A stretch of DNA of 64,000 nt from Halarcobacter sp. (GCA_030145305.1 JAQYVX010000001.1:356105-420104); one strand, 5' to 3'. Positions 29,071-38,750 are shown, counted from the stretch's first letter. Notes: a model not told the origin generated them from the sequence alone. Translations and numbers: made by a program.

Positions 29071-29087
29071 TTATAATAAGGATTCCT
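29071..29087 (+). promoter_or_regulatory. -10 element and ribosome site of response regulator gene
   Basis: TATAAT followed closely by AAGGA and then the ATG at 29091. The short spacing means a very short 5' leader. The sequence lies in the 61-bp gap between the divergent kinase and regulator genes. Confidence 0.5.
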
Positions 29088-29090
29088 TAA

Positions 29091-29774
29091 ATGGATAAAG
29101 AACTTATCTCAAAACTTAGTAATTTTACTTTACTTTATGTAGAAGATGAAGAAGGTATTAGAAATAATATTAATGATATTTTAAAACATTTATTCAAGGA
29201 TATTTATCTTGCAAAAAATGCAAAAGAAGCCTATAAACTTTATGAAATAAATAAACCTGATTTAATAATAACAGATATTAGGATGTCAGAAGAAACAGGA
29301 CTTGATTTAATAAGGAAAATAAGAAAAATAGATAGTAAAGTTAGAGTTGTAATAACCTCTGCTTATACTGACTTAGAATATATGCTTCAAGCAACAGAAT
29401 TACATTTAGTAAAATATATTATAAAACCTATTACTGAAGCTAAATTAAATGACGCTTTTCATGCTTTTATTAAAAGTTATGATAGTGCAAAAATTTATAA
29501 TCTTATGGAAGGTTGGCTATTTGATGAAAGTAAATCACATATACAAACTCCCCAAGAAGAATTCAAATTAACAAAAAAAGAGAATCAATTTTTGAAATTG
29601 CTTATTCAAAAAAATAGGATCATTACTTATGATGAAATGGAAAATATTATCTGGAATGAAGATAGTGTAATGACTCCAAATGCTATGAGACTATTTATAA
29701 AAAACTTTAGAAAAAAGCTTCCAGAAGAAGCGCTTAGAAATGTTCAAGGAACAGGATATAGATTAGTTTTATAA
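29091..29774 (+). CDS. Response regulator, receiver + winged helix (OmpR type)
   Basis: A 227-aa DNA-binding regulator. The receiver domain has the acidic pocket (VEDEEG, residues 17-22), phospho-acceptor Asp62 in ITDIRMSEETG, and the lysine in KYIIKPI. The C-terminal winged helix has the TKKENQFLKLLIQ and NFRKKLP...VQGTGYRLVL features of the OmpR/PhoB class. It is the probable partner of the divergent Cache-domain kinase. Its target genes are not evident. Confidence 0.92.
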   Translation: MDKELISKLSNFTLLYVEDEEGIRNNINDILKHLFKDIYLAKNAKEAYKLYEINKPDLIITDIRMSEETGLDLIRKIRKIDSKVRVVITSAYTDLEYMLQATELHLVKYIIKPITEAKLNDAFHAFIKSYDSAKIYNLMEGWLFDESKSHIQTPQEEFKLTKKENQFLKLLIQKNRIITYDEMENIIWNEDSVMTPNAMRLFIKNFRKKLPEEALRNVQGTGYRLVL

Positions 29775-29796
29775 TCTTTATCCTAATCCTTAAATT

Positions 29797-30645
29797 TTAT
29801 TTTTCTTCTATTAATTTTCTTTCTTCTTTATTTTCACTTCTTAAATCACTATTAATATCTTTTGCATTTAAATCAATTCCTCTTAGTTTTTCAAGTTGTA
29901 AGAAATAAGAGTGTCCTAAATATATAATATAAAATACCGCAGAGAAAAGTGTAATAAAAGGAATCATAGAAACAAAATATAAAAAGATTGTTCTAAATCT
30001 AAAGCTATTTGCTTTTCTTGCGTGAATCAATACATATTCATCTTTACTCAATATTGTTGATGCTACATCAAAAGTTAATAATTTATGAAAAAAATAATAA
30101 AAAGGGATGTTTATAGCAATAATATTTATTAGAGGAATAAAATATAAAGGGATTAAAAGTATAAATAATAACAACATTACAAAAGTACTTTTTAGCAAAA
30201 CCCATAAAGGACTAAGAAGTGTTCCAAAAGGATGTATTTCCAAATGAGAATAGTGTCTTTTTTGAAGAATAGTTAAAATCATTGGAGTTAAAAATCCAAT
30301 AATTGCAATAGTTATAAGAACTGAAAACATCATTACAAAAATAGTTCCCACAGTATAAACTAAAAACCCAACTAACCAAGAAGTAATAGAATACTTAAAT
30401 AAAAAAGCAAATAAAGACATCATCCATACAAAATAAAAGGGGGCATTTTCATCAATATTTATATCTTGCCCATTTTGTGATTGCTCAATAGTAATTTGCA
30501 AAGAATCAAAACCATAATCAGCTGCTGAATAAAAAATTATCAACATAATTAACATTGTAAGAAGCAAAGGAAGTATTGCAATTTTTAACATGGGTTTAGT
30601 AAAAAAGTCTCTTACGCTAAGCCCTATAATTTGTCCTTCTAACAT
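29797..30645 (-). CDS. EI24 (CysZ-like) family membrane protein
   Basis: A 282-aa inner-membrane protein with at least four strong hydrophobic segments and an N-terminal LEGQIIGLSVRDF like that of the EI24/CysZ family. Some members (CysZ) carry sulphate; others are uncharacterised. The C-terminal tail is charged. It overlaps the upstream radical SAM gene by 7 bp. No sulphur-assimilation gene lies nearby, so transport of sulphate is not implied. Confidence 0.8.
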   Translation of the reverse strand: MLEGQIIGLSVRDFFTKPMLKIAILPLLLTMLIMLIIFYSAADYGFDSLQITIEQSQNGQDINIDENAPFYFVWMMSLFAFLFKYSITSWLVGFLVYTVGTIFVMMFSVLITIAIIGFLTPMILTILQKRHYSHLEIHPFGTLLSPLWVLLKSTFVMLLLFILLIPLYFIPLINIIAINIPFYYFFHKLLTFDVASTILSKDEYVLIHARKANSFRFRTIFLYFVSMIPFITLFSAVFYIIYLGHSYFLQLEKLRGIDLNAKDINSDLRSENKEERKLIEEK

Positions 30646-31574
30646 GATTCTGCTTCTCCTTTATTTACTTCTATATTCTTTGATTCTTTTTTAGGTTTAT
30701 CAAAACGTGTTCTATATTCACATTTTTGACAAAACTCTTCAATAACTCTATTTTCTTTAAAACCTTTTCTTATATCTTTGACTTTATTTGAACTTAAGAT
30801 ATCTTTTAATTGTGAATTATTTATATTTCCAAGATTAATAATTGCATCTTTATCCAAACAACAAGGAACAACATTTCCTGAGCTTAAAATTCCAAAATGT
30901 GAATCAAGCCCATAACAAGTTCCTTCTTTTGAGACAAAATCATTATTCAAACTTGGCCAATTAAAATATTCATCAAAATTAAAAAACATCATTCTAGCAA
31001 TTCTTATATTTTTTGGTCTAGGTTTATTTACATCATAAAGCTCAGCTATATCAATATTAGAATCAAATCTTTCATTTACTTTTTGAAATACTTGTTTATT
31101 AAACTCTTTAGCACTTTGATGCTCATCTAAATTCCAAATCCTCAAATTTATAAAAAAATGTTGATTTTTAGAAAGTGCATACTCGCAAAAATCTAAAATA
31201 GGATTGATATATTCATCTAAAGTTTTTTTATGAGAATTTGCATTATATGAATTAATTGAAAAATTTATCTGTCTTATTGTTTCATTCATTAAAACATCAA
31301 AATGTTCTTTTTTTAGATTATTAGCAGTTGTAGTAATATTTACTTTTAAATTATGTTTTAAACTTATATTCAAATAGCTTTCTAGATTTGACAAAACTAA
31401 AGGATCACCAACTATATGATAAGCTAGTTCCTTTGTAAAATCTTTTAGCTGAAAATTTAATTTATCAAATTTTTCTAAATTCATAGTTTCATTAGGCACT
31501 GTTTTAGGAGGACAAAAACTACATTTTAGATTACAAATATTTGTAATCTCTACATGAACTTTTTTAAATTTCAA
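30639..31574 (-). CDS. Radical SAM / SPASM domain protein
   Basis: A 311-aa iron-sulfur enzyme. The radical SAM cluster is CNLKCSFC (Cys14, 18 and 21). A SPASM-like auxiliary cluster near the C-terminus is suggested by CYGLDS, VPCCLD and CQKCEYR. The substrate is unknown; SPASM enzymes usually modify peptides or proteins, but no small peptide gene is evident beside it. The start is TTG, 4 nt after the stop of the helical protein gene upstream, and the 3' end overlaps the EI24 gene. Confidence 0.87.
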   Translation of the reverse strand: MKFKKVHVEITNICNLKCSFCPPKTVPNETMNLEKFDKLNFQLKDFTKELAYHIVGDPLVLSNLESYLNISLKHNLKVNITTTANNLKKEHFDVLMNETIRQINFSINSYNANSHKKTLDEYINPILDFCEYALSKNQHFFINLRIWNLDEHQSAKEFNKQVFQKVNERFDSNIDIAELYDVNKPRPKNIRIARMMFFNFDEYFNWPSLNNDFVSKEGTCYGLDSHFGILSSGNVVPCCLDKDAIINLGNINNSQLKDILSSNKVKDIRKGFKENRVIEEFCQKCEYRTRFDKPKKESKNIEVNKGEAESC

Positions 31575-31578
31575 TTTA

Positions 31579-32115
31579 CTACTTCAAAAGATACGGTAAA
31601 TCACGTTTTAAAGACTCTAGTAATTCTTCATTTAAAAAGAATTTTGCATACTCTTCTTCTCTGTTTTTATACGCAAAAGCACATACATATCTATTCATTT
31701 TGATAAGTTCAATTGTCTCTTCAAGTGAAACTTGAAGTTCTTCATTCTCTAAATAATATTTATACATTCTATGTAAAGGTTCTTTGTAAGTTGTATCTTT
31801 AAAGAAAACAACATTATCTTCTAAAAATCCAATTACATTATCTTCATTTGATTTAATATTTAAAAAAGCTTCTTTTATATCATTCATTCTTAAATCAAAT
31901 TTATAGCCTAAAACTATAATCTTTTTAAAGTTTTTAAGATCATTTGTTTGAAAATAATATTGTAAAAGTAAAACTAAATAATGTTCTTTTACATCGTCTT
32001 CAAAATCTTCAACATATTCTAAAACTTGATCTGCATCTGCTATTTTATTACTTTCTAAAACTGTTTTATGAATCATTCCAACTTCTGCAATGATTTCATG
32101 TAATCTATCACTCAT
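31579..32115 (-). CDS. Hypothetical acidic helical protein, 178 aa
   Basis: Not recognised. The protein is rich in Glu, Asp and Leu and appears all-helical, with no signal peptide, membrane segment or cysteine motif. It is first of three genes with the radical SAM and EI24 proteins, with an AAGG-type ribosome site before the ATG. Its place suggests a partner of the radical SAM enzyme; the function is unknown. Confidence 0.75.
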   Translation of the reverse strand: MSDRLHEIIAEVGMIHKTVLESNKIADADQVLEYVEDFEDDVKEHYLVLLLQYYFQTNDLKNFKKIIVLGYKFDLRMNDIKEAFLNIKSNEDNVIGFLEDNVVFFKDTTYKEPLHRMYKYYLENEELQVSLEETIELIKMNRYVCAFAYKNREEEYAKFFLNEELLESLKRDLPYLLK

Positions 32116-32220
32116 TTTATACCTTTTGAAAATAAAATCTATTTTCGTTATTTTGCTTATTCTATTGAATTTTGGATTAATAGCAGTTAAAAATTTTTGG
32201 GAAAAGTTTAGAAAAGTTTG

Positions 32221-32295
32221 TGGATGGGGTAGAAGGATTCGAACCTTCGAATGACGGCACCAAAAGCCGTTGCCTTACCACTTGGCGATACCCCA
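32221..32295 (-). tRNA. tRNA-Gln (UUG)
   Basis: 75-nt cloverleaf including encoded CCA. The acceptor stem TGGGGTA pairs with TACCCCA, the anticodon loop reads CTTTTGG with anticodon TTG, and the T-loop is TTCGAAT. The discriminator base is T, which is unusual. Confidence 0.95.
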
Positions 32296-32320
32296 GATTA
32301 TAAAAATAAGAATATTGTAA

Positions 32321-32387
32321 AACGAGACTTAAACTCAAGATAATCTGCTTTTAAAGCAGAGATTCTAATTAAATGAGTCATTCTCAT
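32321..32387 (-). pseudogene. Decayed tRNA copy (tRNA-Gly-like relic)
   Basis: Aligned without gaps to the tRNA-Gly genes at 37461 and 37597, 48 of 67 positions match by eye, and 18 of the 19 differences change G or C to A or T. The anticodon stem (TCTGC/GCAGA) is intact. The acceptor stem no longer pairs, the D-arm is eroded and the T-loop reads TTTAAGT. The anticodon position would read TAA. This is best explained as a duplicated tRNA gene decaying under A+T-biased mutation. Confidence 0.7.
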
Positions 32388-32497
32388 ATTTGGAATGTGA
32401 TTTTAACAAACCAGAACTTAAATTTTACTATAATATTAAAAATAAAAGATACAAAATGACAAAATTTTAATCAAAGACATGAGATTAATTAAATTTT

Positions 32498-33667
32498 TCA
32501 TTTATCAATTCTAATTTTAATTACAAATTTAGCTCCCACTTTCGTATTCAAGGCATAAATTTCACCATTCATATATTCAGTTACAATTATTTTTGACATA
32601 TACAAACCTAATCCTGTTCCATTTTTTTCCAATTTTGTTGAAAAATATGGTTCAAATATTTTTGGCATAACACTTTTTTTTATACCTTTAGCATTATCTT
32701 CTATATTTATACAAATAGAATCATCAACTTTTTCATAATCTATTTTTATAAATGGCTCATCAACATCATTTTCAAGCAAAGCATCTTTTGCATTTGCAAT
32801 TACATTTAATAACACTTGGATAAGTTCATTTTTAAACAAATAAAATTTAATATTTTCACTAATTTTAAAATACAACTTAATATTTTTATTCTCAAGTTGT
32901 TTATCTACAAGACTTATAGCATCTTGAATAATTTGTTGAAGACTAACCTTCTCTTTTTTTATAGCAGGTTTAAAAAAACTTCTAAAGTTATCTATTGTTT
33001 CTGATAGAAATATAACTTGAGAATTAATAGTATTTAATTCTTTTAAAAATACATTTTTATCTAAATTATCAATTGCAAGAGAATAAATTAAATTATTAGA
33101 AATCATACTTACTGCTGTAATAGGTTGTCGCCATTGATGTGCAATCATTTCAATCATTTCTCCCATCACAGCTTGTTTTGATTGAGCAATAATCATTTTT
33201 TCTGATTGCCTATTTTTTTCTATTTCACTTTTTACCTTATATTCTAACTTCTCATTTAAAAATTTTAAATCCTTAATATTATTACAACTATTTATTGCCA
33301 TATCAATTTTTTCTCTAAAATTGTCAAAAATAGAAACTATTGTATTTAAATCAATTGCTCTTTTTTTATAAATAAATTGTAAATAACCATTATTTAATGG
33401 AATAATTATACTTTTTAAATTTAGATCTTTATGCATATATATAAAGGTATTTTTATTTTCTAATATTACATTATCAACTGAAGCCTCAATATTTTTTCCA
33501 ATTTTAACTAAAGGAAAATCATCATCAAAAATCTGATATTTACTTGAAATAGCTCCTGTTTTTCTCGAAAAAGTGGTCATCACATTAAAAATCATCTCTT
33601 CTAACTTCCATGATGTACCAATAGCATTTAAACATTCATAAGATAATGTAAGTTTTTGAATCAACAT
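32498..33667 (-). CDS. Soluble sensor histidine kinase
   Basis: Kinase of about 389 aa without membrane segments. A poorly recognised N-terminal domain of about 130 residues leads into a coiled coil. The H-box is IAHQWRQPITAV, with NVIANAKDAL, EDNAKGI and GTGLGLYMSK in the ATPase domain. The ATG at 33667 is preferred because it overlaps the stop of the FIST gene (ATGTTGA); a TTG six codons upstream is also open. As last gene of a regulator / EAL / FIST / kinase operon, it probably takes its input from the FIST protein. Confidence 0.9.
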   Translation of the reverse strand: MLIQKLTLSYECLNAIGTSWKLEEMIFNVMTTFSRKTGAISSKYQIFDDDFPLVKIGKNIEASVDNVILENKNTFIYMHKDLNLKSIIIPLNNGYLQFIYKKRAIDLNTIVSIFDNFREKIDMAINSCNNIKDLKFLNEKLEYKVKSEIEKNRQSEKMIIAQSKQAVMGEMIEMIAHQWRQPITAVSMISNNLIYSLAIDNLDKNVFLKELNTINSQVIFLSETIDNFRSFFKPAIKKEKVSLQQIIQDAISLVDKQLENKNIKLYFKISENIKFYLFKNELIQVLLNVIANAKDALLENDVDEPFIKIDYEKVDDSICINIEDNAKGIKKSVMPKIFEPYFSTKLEKNGTGLGLYMSKIIVTEYMNGEIYALNTKVGAKFVIKIRIDK

Positions 33668-34719
33668 AAAATACCAACTACACAAGTATTATTGTAAAAA
33701 GTAATAAAACTATCAGACTCATTTGCAATTTCACCCAAACTTAAAGTTCCAATTAGTTTAGAAGGATTAGGCACTTGTCCTATAATTTGTTTTATCTCTT
33801 TTTCAAAGAACTCTTCTAAGTATAAAGATCGTGAAATACAGTCAACAACAATAGCAAAACTATTCTCATCTTCATTACATTTGCAAGTAGCCTCTTTTGA
33901 TGCTTCTAAAGCAGCAAATATCAATTGATGTTTATTTCCTTTTAAAATATTTATTACTGAATTTGTAGGTATTTCTCCCACTAAAACAAGATTGTTATTC
34001 TTAACAGTAATAGGTGCTCTTACAATCATATCTTTTTCATAAGTAACAATTCCTAAAGGGTATGATTTTGCAATTTTATAAAAATTGTCACTATTTATTT
34101 TCATCTTACTATCTTCTTCAACAATTTTTTTATAAACATCAAAAGCATTTTTATAATTAATTTGATAAAGAGTATTCTTTTTACTTTTTGTTGCTACAAA
34201 AGGACCTTCTAAAAACTCCCAGCCATGATTAACACCTATTGATAATTTTTGTTTCAAAGGAATTATTAAAGCCGAATCTTTCATTATATTTGAAGGAGTA
34301 AATATTACAGGTTCTTGCTTAAGAGTCAGTTTCCCAGCTCCTCCTCCTAGTATTTTTGTTTCTTCCTTTGTCACTTCAAATAATTTTACTAAAAAAGAAT
34401 CAATATGAATACTAAGCCCATCTACATAAACTAGTAAAGAATCATATTTATTTATAAGCTCAGCATCAAGAACAGCATTATCAATGTCATTTAAAAAAAT
34501 AGGTTTAAAATCTAATTCAAGAGCAATTAACCCTGTATTATAATGTTTTTCACCATATATAATTTCTGGGAATATTCCTCCATAACAGGCTAGTTTTTTT
34601 GATTTCAATTCTTCATAATCAAAATCACAATGTTCTGCAACTAATAATAACCACATTTTATCTTGCACATTATTTAACAAGTAAAAATCATCAATTTTTT
34701 GAAAATAAAATGAATTCAT
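33661..34719 (-). CDS. FIST domain sensor protein
   Basis: A 352-aa cytoplasmic protein with a FIST_N region (GLIALELDFKPIFL..., then LGGGAGKLTLKQ) and a FIST_C region (about residues 210-350, with CSRSLYLEEFFEKEI). FIST domains are proposed small-ligand sensors, perhaps for amino acids, and usually sit beside kinases or cyclic-di-GMP enzymes. That is the case here: EAL protein upstream, histidine kinase overlapping downstream. AGGG precedes the ATG. Confidence 0.88.
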   Translation of the reverse strand: MNSFYFQKIDDFYLLNNVQDKMWLLLVAEHCDFDYEELKSKKLACYGGIFPEIIYGEKHYNTGLIALELDFKPIFLNDIDNAVLDAELINKYDSLLVYVDGLSIHIDSFLVKLFEVTKEETKILGGGAGKLTLKQEPVIFTPSNIMKDSALIIPLKQKLSIGVNHGWEFLEGPFVATKSKKNTLYQINYKNAFDVYKKIVEEDSKMKINSDNFYKIAKSYPLGIVTYEKDMIVRAPITVKNNNLVLVGEIPTNSVINILKGNKHQLIFAALEASKEATCKCNEDENSFAIVVDCISRSLYLEEFFEKEIKQIIGQVPNPSKLIGTLSLGEIANESDSFITFYNNTCVVGILC

Positions 34720-34740
34720 AAATAACCCTTTTTTATAATT

Positions 34741-36384
34741 TCACTTAAGTTCTAAAGAAGGAGAACCTAAATAATAACCTTGAAACTCATCTACTTTTAA
34801 CTCACATAATAAATCAAAAATCTCTTTTTTATATACATATTCTGCAATAACCATAATATTTAAAGAGTGTGCTAATTTGATTATAATATCAACAATTTTA
34901 TAAGATACTTTATCTTCAATAATGTTTTTTATTAAGCTACCATCAATTTTTATATAATTTGGTTCTACTTTTAGTATTCTATCAAAATTTGAATACCCTG
35001 TACCAAAATCATCTATTGCAATTTTAACACCTAAGTTTTTAAATCTTTTAACAAAAGAGTTTAATACTTCAAAATTTTCAATCATTTCATTCTCTGTTAT
35101 TTCAAAAACTAATCTATTCCCAATATTATGCTCCAAAATCAACTCTTCAATCTTTTTATTTAAAGATTCATTTAAAATATCAAAATACGAAAAGTTTAAA
35201 GAAAGATTTATATCAACCTTAAGCATAAAATCTATAGCTTTATATATAAGAATTTCCGAAAGTTGATTATACAAATGCTCATCTTTTGCAAAACTAAGAA
35301 ATTCAAGTGGAGAAATAAGTTCTTCATTATCTGGATTCCTTTGTATTCTCATTAAAACTTCATATTTTGTAACTTTTTTCTCTCTGGAAACAATTGATTG
35401 AAAAACAGGAGTAATTAAATCATTTTTAATTGCATATTTTAAAAAATTTTTTAATTCTATTTTTTCTAAATCTTTAGTATCATTATTTTGATGAAAATAG
35501 TATTTAATATTTTCTTCCTTTGCATAATGTACTGCTTGCATAGCTTTTTTTAATAATTTATTATTTCCAGATACAATACCAATTGCAGGTTCTATAAAAT
35601 ATTTTTTATTATCATTTTCATTTGTTAGAATATAAGTCTCAAAAAAATTTGCAATTTTATTTGAAATATCTTTTAATAATTCTTCTTGATCATCATAATC
35701 ATCTTTAATCAAAATAAATTCTAAAAAAGAAAGCCTATAAAGTTTAAAGTTATGAACATTGACTTTATTCAATAAGATATTATTTACTTTAACAAACAAT
35801 TCATCAAGCTCAATTTCATTATATATCTTTGCTAATTCATCAAAATTTGTTATTTGTACTTGAATTAAGGCTTTTTTAGATTCACTTTTTAATATTTTGA
35901 TTAAAGAAGAATTTATCTTGAAAAATTCCGATTTATATTCTGGGGAGAGTAATGTATCATTTTTCTCTTGTTGTTTTTTTATAATTTTTTTTGCATTTTC
36001 AAAAAACAAAGTTAAAAAATCATCAGGAAGAATAGGTCTTTTTATAATTTCACAGATTCTAATATTTGAAGACTCAATTAAGTTCTCAGAATCATTTGTA
36101 GTTGTAATTAGAAAAAAATTCTGTTTAGGCTTATTTAATACGATTTTTCTACTTAATTCTAAGCCAGGGGTGGTGTTAAAATGTAAATCTATAATAACAA
36201 TATCGTAATTATTATCTTTAACTCTGTTCCAACCTTTATCATAATTTTCAGACAAGTCTATGTTTGAGAAAAGTCTTCTTAGTAAATTTACTGTTGCATC
36301 TCTTGTTAATGATTTATTTCTAATATATAAAACAGATAAGTCCTGACATTCAAATTGTCTCTGTTTAAGCTGCGATATATCCAT
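34741..36384 (-). CDS. Pseudo-receiver / degenerate GGDEF / EAL protein
   Basis: A 547-aa predicted cyclic-di-GMP phosphodiesterase. The receiver-like domain (1-125) keeps Asp66 (IIDLH) but has IRN where the acidic pair should be and KRP in place of the usual KP. The middle domain lacks a GGDEF motif (RLSFLEFILI) and cannot be a cyclase. The EAL domain reads EVLMR for EALxR and keeps N in LNFS, the ENEM glutamate, DDFGTGYS, KIDGS, an AEYV glutamate and QGYYLG, so catalysis is plausible. AGGA precedes the ATG. Confidence 0.88.
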   Translation of the reverse strand: MDISQLKQRQFECQDLSVLYIRNKSLTRDATVNLLRRLFSNIDLSENYDKGWNRVKDNNYDIVIIDLHFNTTPGLELSRKIVLNKPKQNFFLITTTNDSENLIESSNIRICEIIKRPILPDDFLTLFFENAKKIIKKQQEKNDTLLSPEYKSEFFKINSSLIKILKSESKKALIQVQITNFDELAKIYNEIELDELFVKVNNILLNKVNVHNFKLYRLSFLEFILIKDDYDDQEELLKDISNKIANFFETYILTNENDNKKYFIEPAIGIVSGNNKLLKKAMQAVHYAKEENIKYYFHQNNDTKDLEKIELKNFLKYAIKNDLITPVFQSIVSREKKVTKYEVLMRIQRNPDNEELISPLEFLSFAKDEHLYNQLSEILIYKAIDFMLKVDINLSLNFSYFDILNESLNKKIEELILEHNIGNRLVFEITENEMIENFEVLNSFVKRFKNLGVKIAIDDFGTGYSNFDRILKVEPNYIKIDGSLIKNIIEDKVSYKIVDIIIKLAHSLNIMVIAEYVYKKEIFDLLCELKVDEFQGYYLGSPSLELK

Positions 36385-36473
36385 AGAATTTCCTAATATT
36401 ATTTAACTTTTAATTTCTTATTAAAAAGTTTAGAGCAAAAGTATATTAGAAAAATGTCTTTGAATTGTCCTTT

Positions 36474-37226
36474 TCATTTAATAACTAGTTTATAGCCTAT
36501 AGAATAGATACTTTCAATGAGTTCATTGGAAACTTTTTTACGTAATCCATACATTAATTTACGTACATTTTCATGTTTTATATCAATTAAATTAGAATAA
36601 AAGTAATTAACTATTTCATCAGAAGTGACAATTAAATTTATTTTAGAGATAAATAAAGATAATAACAATTGCTCATAGTTAGTTAATTTTACTTCCTCAT
36701 GATTTTGATACAAAACTTTAGTATGTCTACAATAAAAAGTATTAGAATTAAGTTTTAAAATATTTTTATTCTCTAATGTTTCATCAGAAATATCATTTGA
36801 TATAATTTCCAATTCACTAATAAAGCTTTCAAATTCAATAGGCTTAGGAATAAACCTTTTAATACCTAAATTTATTAATTCTAACATATATTGAGACTCT
36901 TGATATGCTGAAAAAATAACTATATTTTGATTAGGATTTAATTTATATATATTTTTAGTTAATTCTATTCCATTCATTTTTGGCATTTGAATATCACTAA
37001 ATATAATATCATAAGGTTTAGAAGACATATATCTTTCTTTATAAAATTTAATTCCTTCTTCTCCACTATCTGCAACATCAACACATTTAAAAAAAGGAGC
37101 TAAGAAATTTTTTAAACTATTTAATAAAATATCATGGTCTTCTACTATTAGTATTTCTAAATTAGCTGTAAGCTTAGAAATATTTGTGATATTTTTTTTC
37201 AAATTATTTATATCTGTATTTTTCAT
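36474..37226 (-). CDS. Response regulator, receiver + winged helix
   Basis: A 250-aa regulator with an extended N-terminus. The receiver has the acidic pair in VEDHD, phospho-acceptor Asp78 in FSDIQMPKMNG and lysine in RFIPKPI. The C-terminal domain is an OmpR-type winged helix (TNYEQLLLSLF, NVRKLMYGLRKKV, SIGYKLV). It heads the operon with the EAL, FIST and kinase genes. No ribosome site is present: TATACT lies 7 nt before the ATG, suggesting a leaderless mRNA. Confidence 0.9.
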   Translation of the reverse strand: MKNTDINNLKKNITNISKLTANLEILIVEDHDILLNSLKNFLAPFFKCVDVADSGEEGIKFYKERYMSSKPYDIIFSDIQMPKMNGIELTKNIYKLNPNQNIVIFSAYQESQYMLELINLGIKRFIPKPIEFESFISELEIISNDISDETLENKNILKLNSNTFYCRHTKVLYQNHEEVKLTNYEQLLLSLFISKINLIVTSDEIVNYFYSNLIDIKHENVRKLMYGLRKKVSNELIESIYSIGYKLVIK

Positions 37227-37233
37227 CGCGAGG

Positions 37234-37239
37234 AGTATA
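37234..37239 (-). promoter_or_regulatory. -10 box for a leaderless mRNA (response regulator 37226)
   Basis: TATACT on the minus strand, 7 nt before the ATG, with no Shine-Dalgarno sequence between. The start site would fall on the ATG. Confidence 0.5.
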
Positions 37240-37460
37240 CCTTAGTTATTCTAATATGTAGTTTATTTTTATTATTTTATTAAAACAAAGCCTAATATAA
37301 GGCATTTAAAAAATTATTCATAATTAATATTTAAATTATATAATACTAAATATTTAATTTTAGTATGAAATAATCTTAATACTTAAATTAGTTATTAAAA
37401 TTTGAACAAATAAAAAATTAGTTGATTTATAATATAAAGAAAATAATAGTTTAGAATAAG
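37240..37460. other. A+T-rich gap upstream of the regulator operon
   Basis: No gene seen. It holds a small dyad GCCTAATATAAGGC near 37290 and otherwise only A+T-rich sequence that separates the regulator operon from the tRNA cluster. Confidence 0.5.
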
Positions 37461-37537
<77 letters not shown>

Positions 37538-37596
37538 ACACTATTGATAATAAAATTTGAATAACCTAGAAGTCTTATCACTTCTTCTAAACTATA

Positions 37597-37673
<77 letters not shown>

Positions 37674-37728
37674 ATATAATATAAAAATTGGAGTAACCAA
37701 CTCCTTTAGAACGTAAAACGAACTTAGG

Positions 37729-37805
37729 TGGTGGGTCATGAAGGACTCGAACCTTCGACCACTCGGTTATGAGCCGAGTGCTCTAACCAGCTGAGCTAAT
37801 GACCC
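37729..37805 (-). tRNA. tRNA with CAU anticodon (Met elongator or Ile2)
   Basis: 77 nt with CCA. The acceptor GGGTCAT pairs with ATGACCC, and the anticodon loop is CTCATAA. The first acceptor base pair is closed, so it is not the initiator. Whether it is elongator Met or lysidine-modified Ile2 cannot be settled by eye. Confidence 0.93.
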
Positions 37806-37839
37806 TGGTTATTTACCTATTTCAACTTAAAAAATTAAG

Positions 37840-37930
37840 TGGCGGACAAGGAGGGATTCGAACCCTCGGTACCGTTGCCAGTACGCATCCTTAGCAGGGA
37901 TGTGGTTTCAGCCAACTCACCCACTTGTCC
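37840..37930 (-). tRNA. tRNA-Ser (GCU)
   Basis: 91 nt with CCA and a long variable arm (GTACTGGCAACGGTAC), typical of serine tRNAs. The anticodon loop CTGCTAA gives GCT. The acceptor stem GGACAAG pairs with CTTGTCC. Confidence 0.96.
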
Positions 37931-38042
37931 TTCCGAAATAGGGATGTAAGTTTACTAACTTAGTACTTAAAAATCTCTTAAGTAATAGATAAAAACACTA
38001 CATATTTTAAATTTGTGTAAATATTTTAAAAAATAAAGAAAA

Positions 38043-38747
38043 TCAGATATTCTCTAAAATCTTTTTTACTACTTCTTTTGGATCTTCTGCTTTATAAATA
38101 GGTCGCCCTACTACTATAAAATCCACTAAATTTTCTTTTGCAAATGCAATATCTGCAACTCTTTTTTGATCACCTACATCTTCACCAAAAGGTCTAATCC
38201 CAGGACATAAAGTTATAAATTCTTTTGAAGTATTTTTTTTAATATCAAAACTCTCATATGCGGAACAAACAACACCATCAATATTAGCATTAAAAGTATC
38301 AAGAGCCATTTTTGTTGCTTTTGTCTTTATATCTTCATTATATACTATTTTAAACTCTTCATTGTCAAAAGAAGTTAAAGCTGTAACTGCAATTACAAGC
38401 GGTCTATTAGGAATATCTTTAATTCTATCCATAACATTTTTCATGGCCGTTTGTCCTGCACTTGCATGAACATTACACATATCTATAAGACCAAATTTTG
38501 CAATTTCTTCAATGGCATCAGCCATTGTGTTTGGAATATCATGAACTTTCAAATCTAAAAATATTTTAAAATTTGGATTTATAGCTTTTAAATCTTTTAA
38601 GAAATTTTTACCATCTCTAATAAAAGATCTTAATCCAACTTTTAACCATACATCAAAATCTTTTATTTGTTGCACAAGTGCAAGATTCTCTTTTGCACTT
38701 GGTAAATCTAAAGATACACAAAGTTTCATCTCACATTTTGTACTCAT
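38043..38747 (-). CDS. pyrF: Orotidine 5'-phosphate decarboxylase
   Basis: Final step of UMP synthesis. The 234-aa TIM-barrel protein has the catalytic segment DLKVHDIPNT (about residues 62-71), the N-terminal VSLDLPS and the phosphate-binding VVGRPIYKA near the C-terminus. It is last in the run kdsA-ribH-nusB-pyrF, starting 3 nt after nusB. Confidence 0.96.
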   Translation of the reverse strand: MSTKCEMKLCVSLDLPSAKENLALVQQIKDFDVWLKVGLRSFIRDGKNFLKDLKAINPNFKIFLDLKVHDIPNTMADAIEEIAKFGLIDMCNVHASAGQTAMKNVMDRIKDIPNRPLVIAVTALTSFDNEEFKIVYNEDIKTKATKMALDTFNANIDGVVCSAYESFDIKKNTSKEFITLCPGIRPFGEDVGDQKRVADIAFAKENLVDFIVVGRPIYKAEDPKEVVKKILENI

Positions 38748-38750
38748 ACA

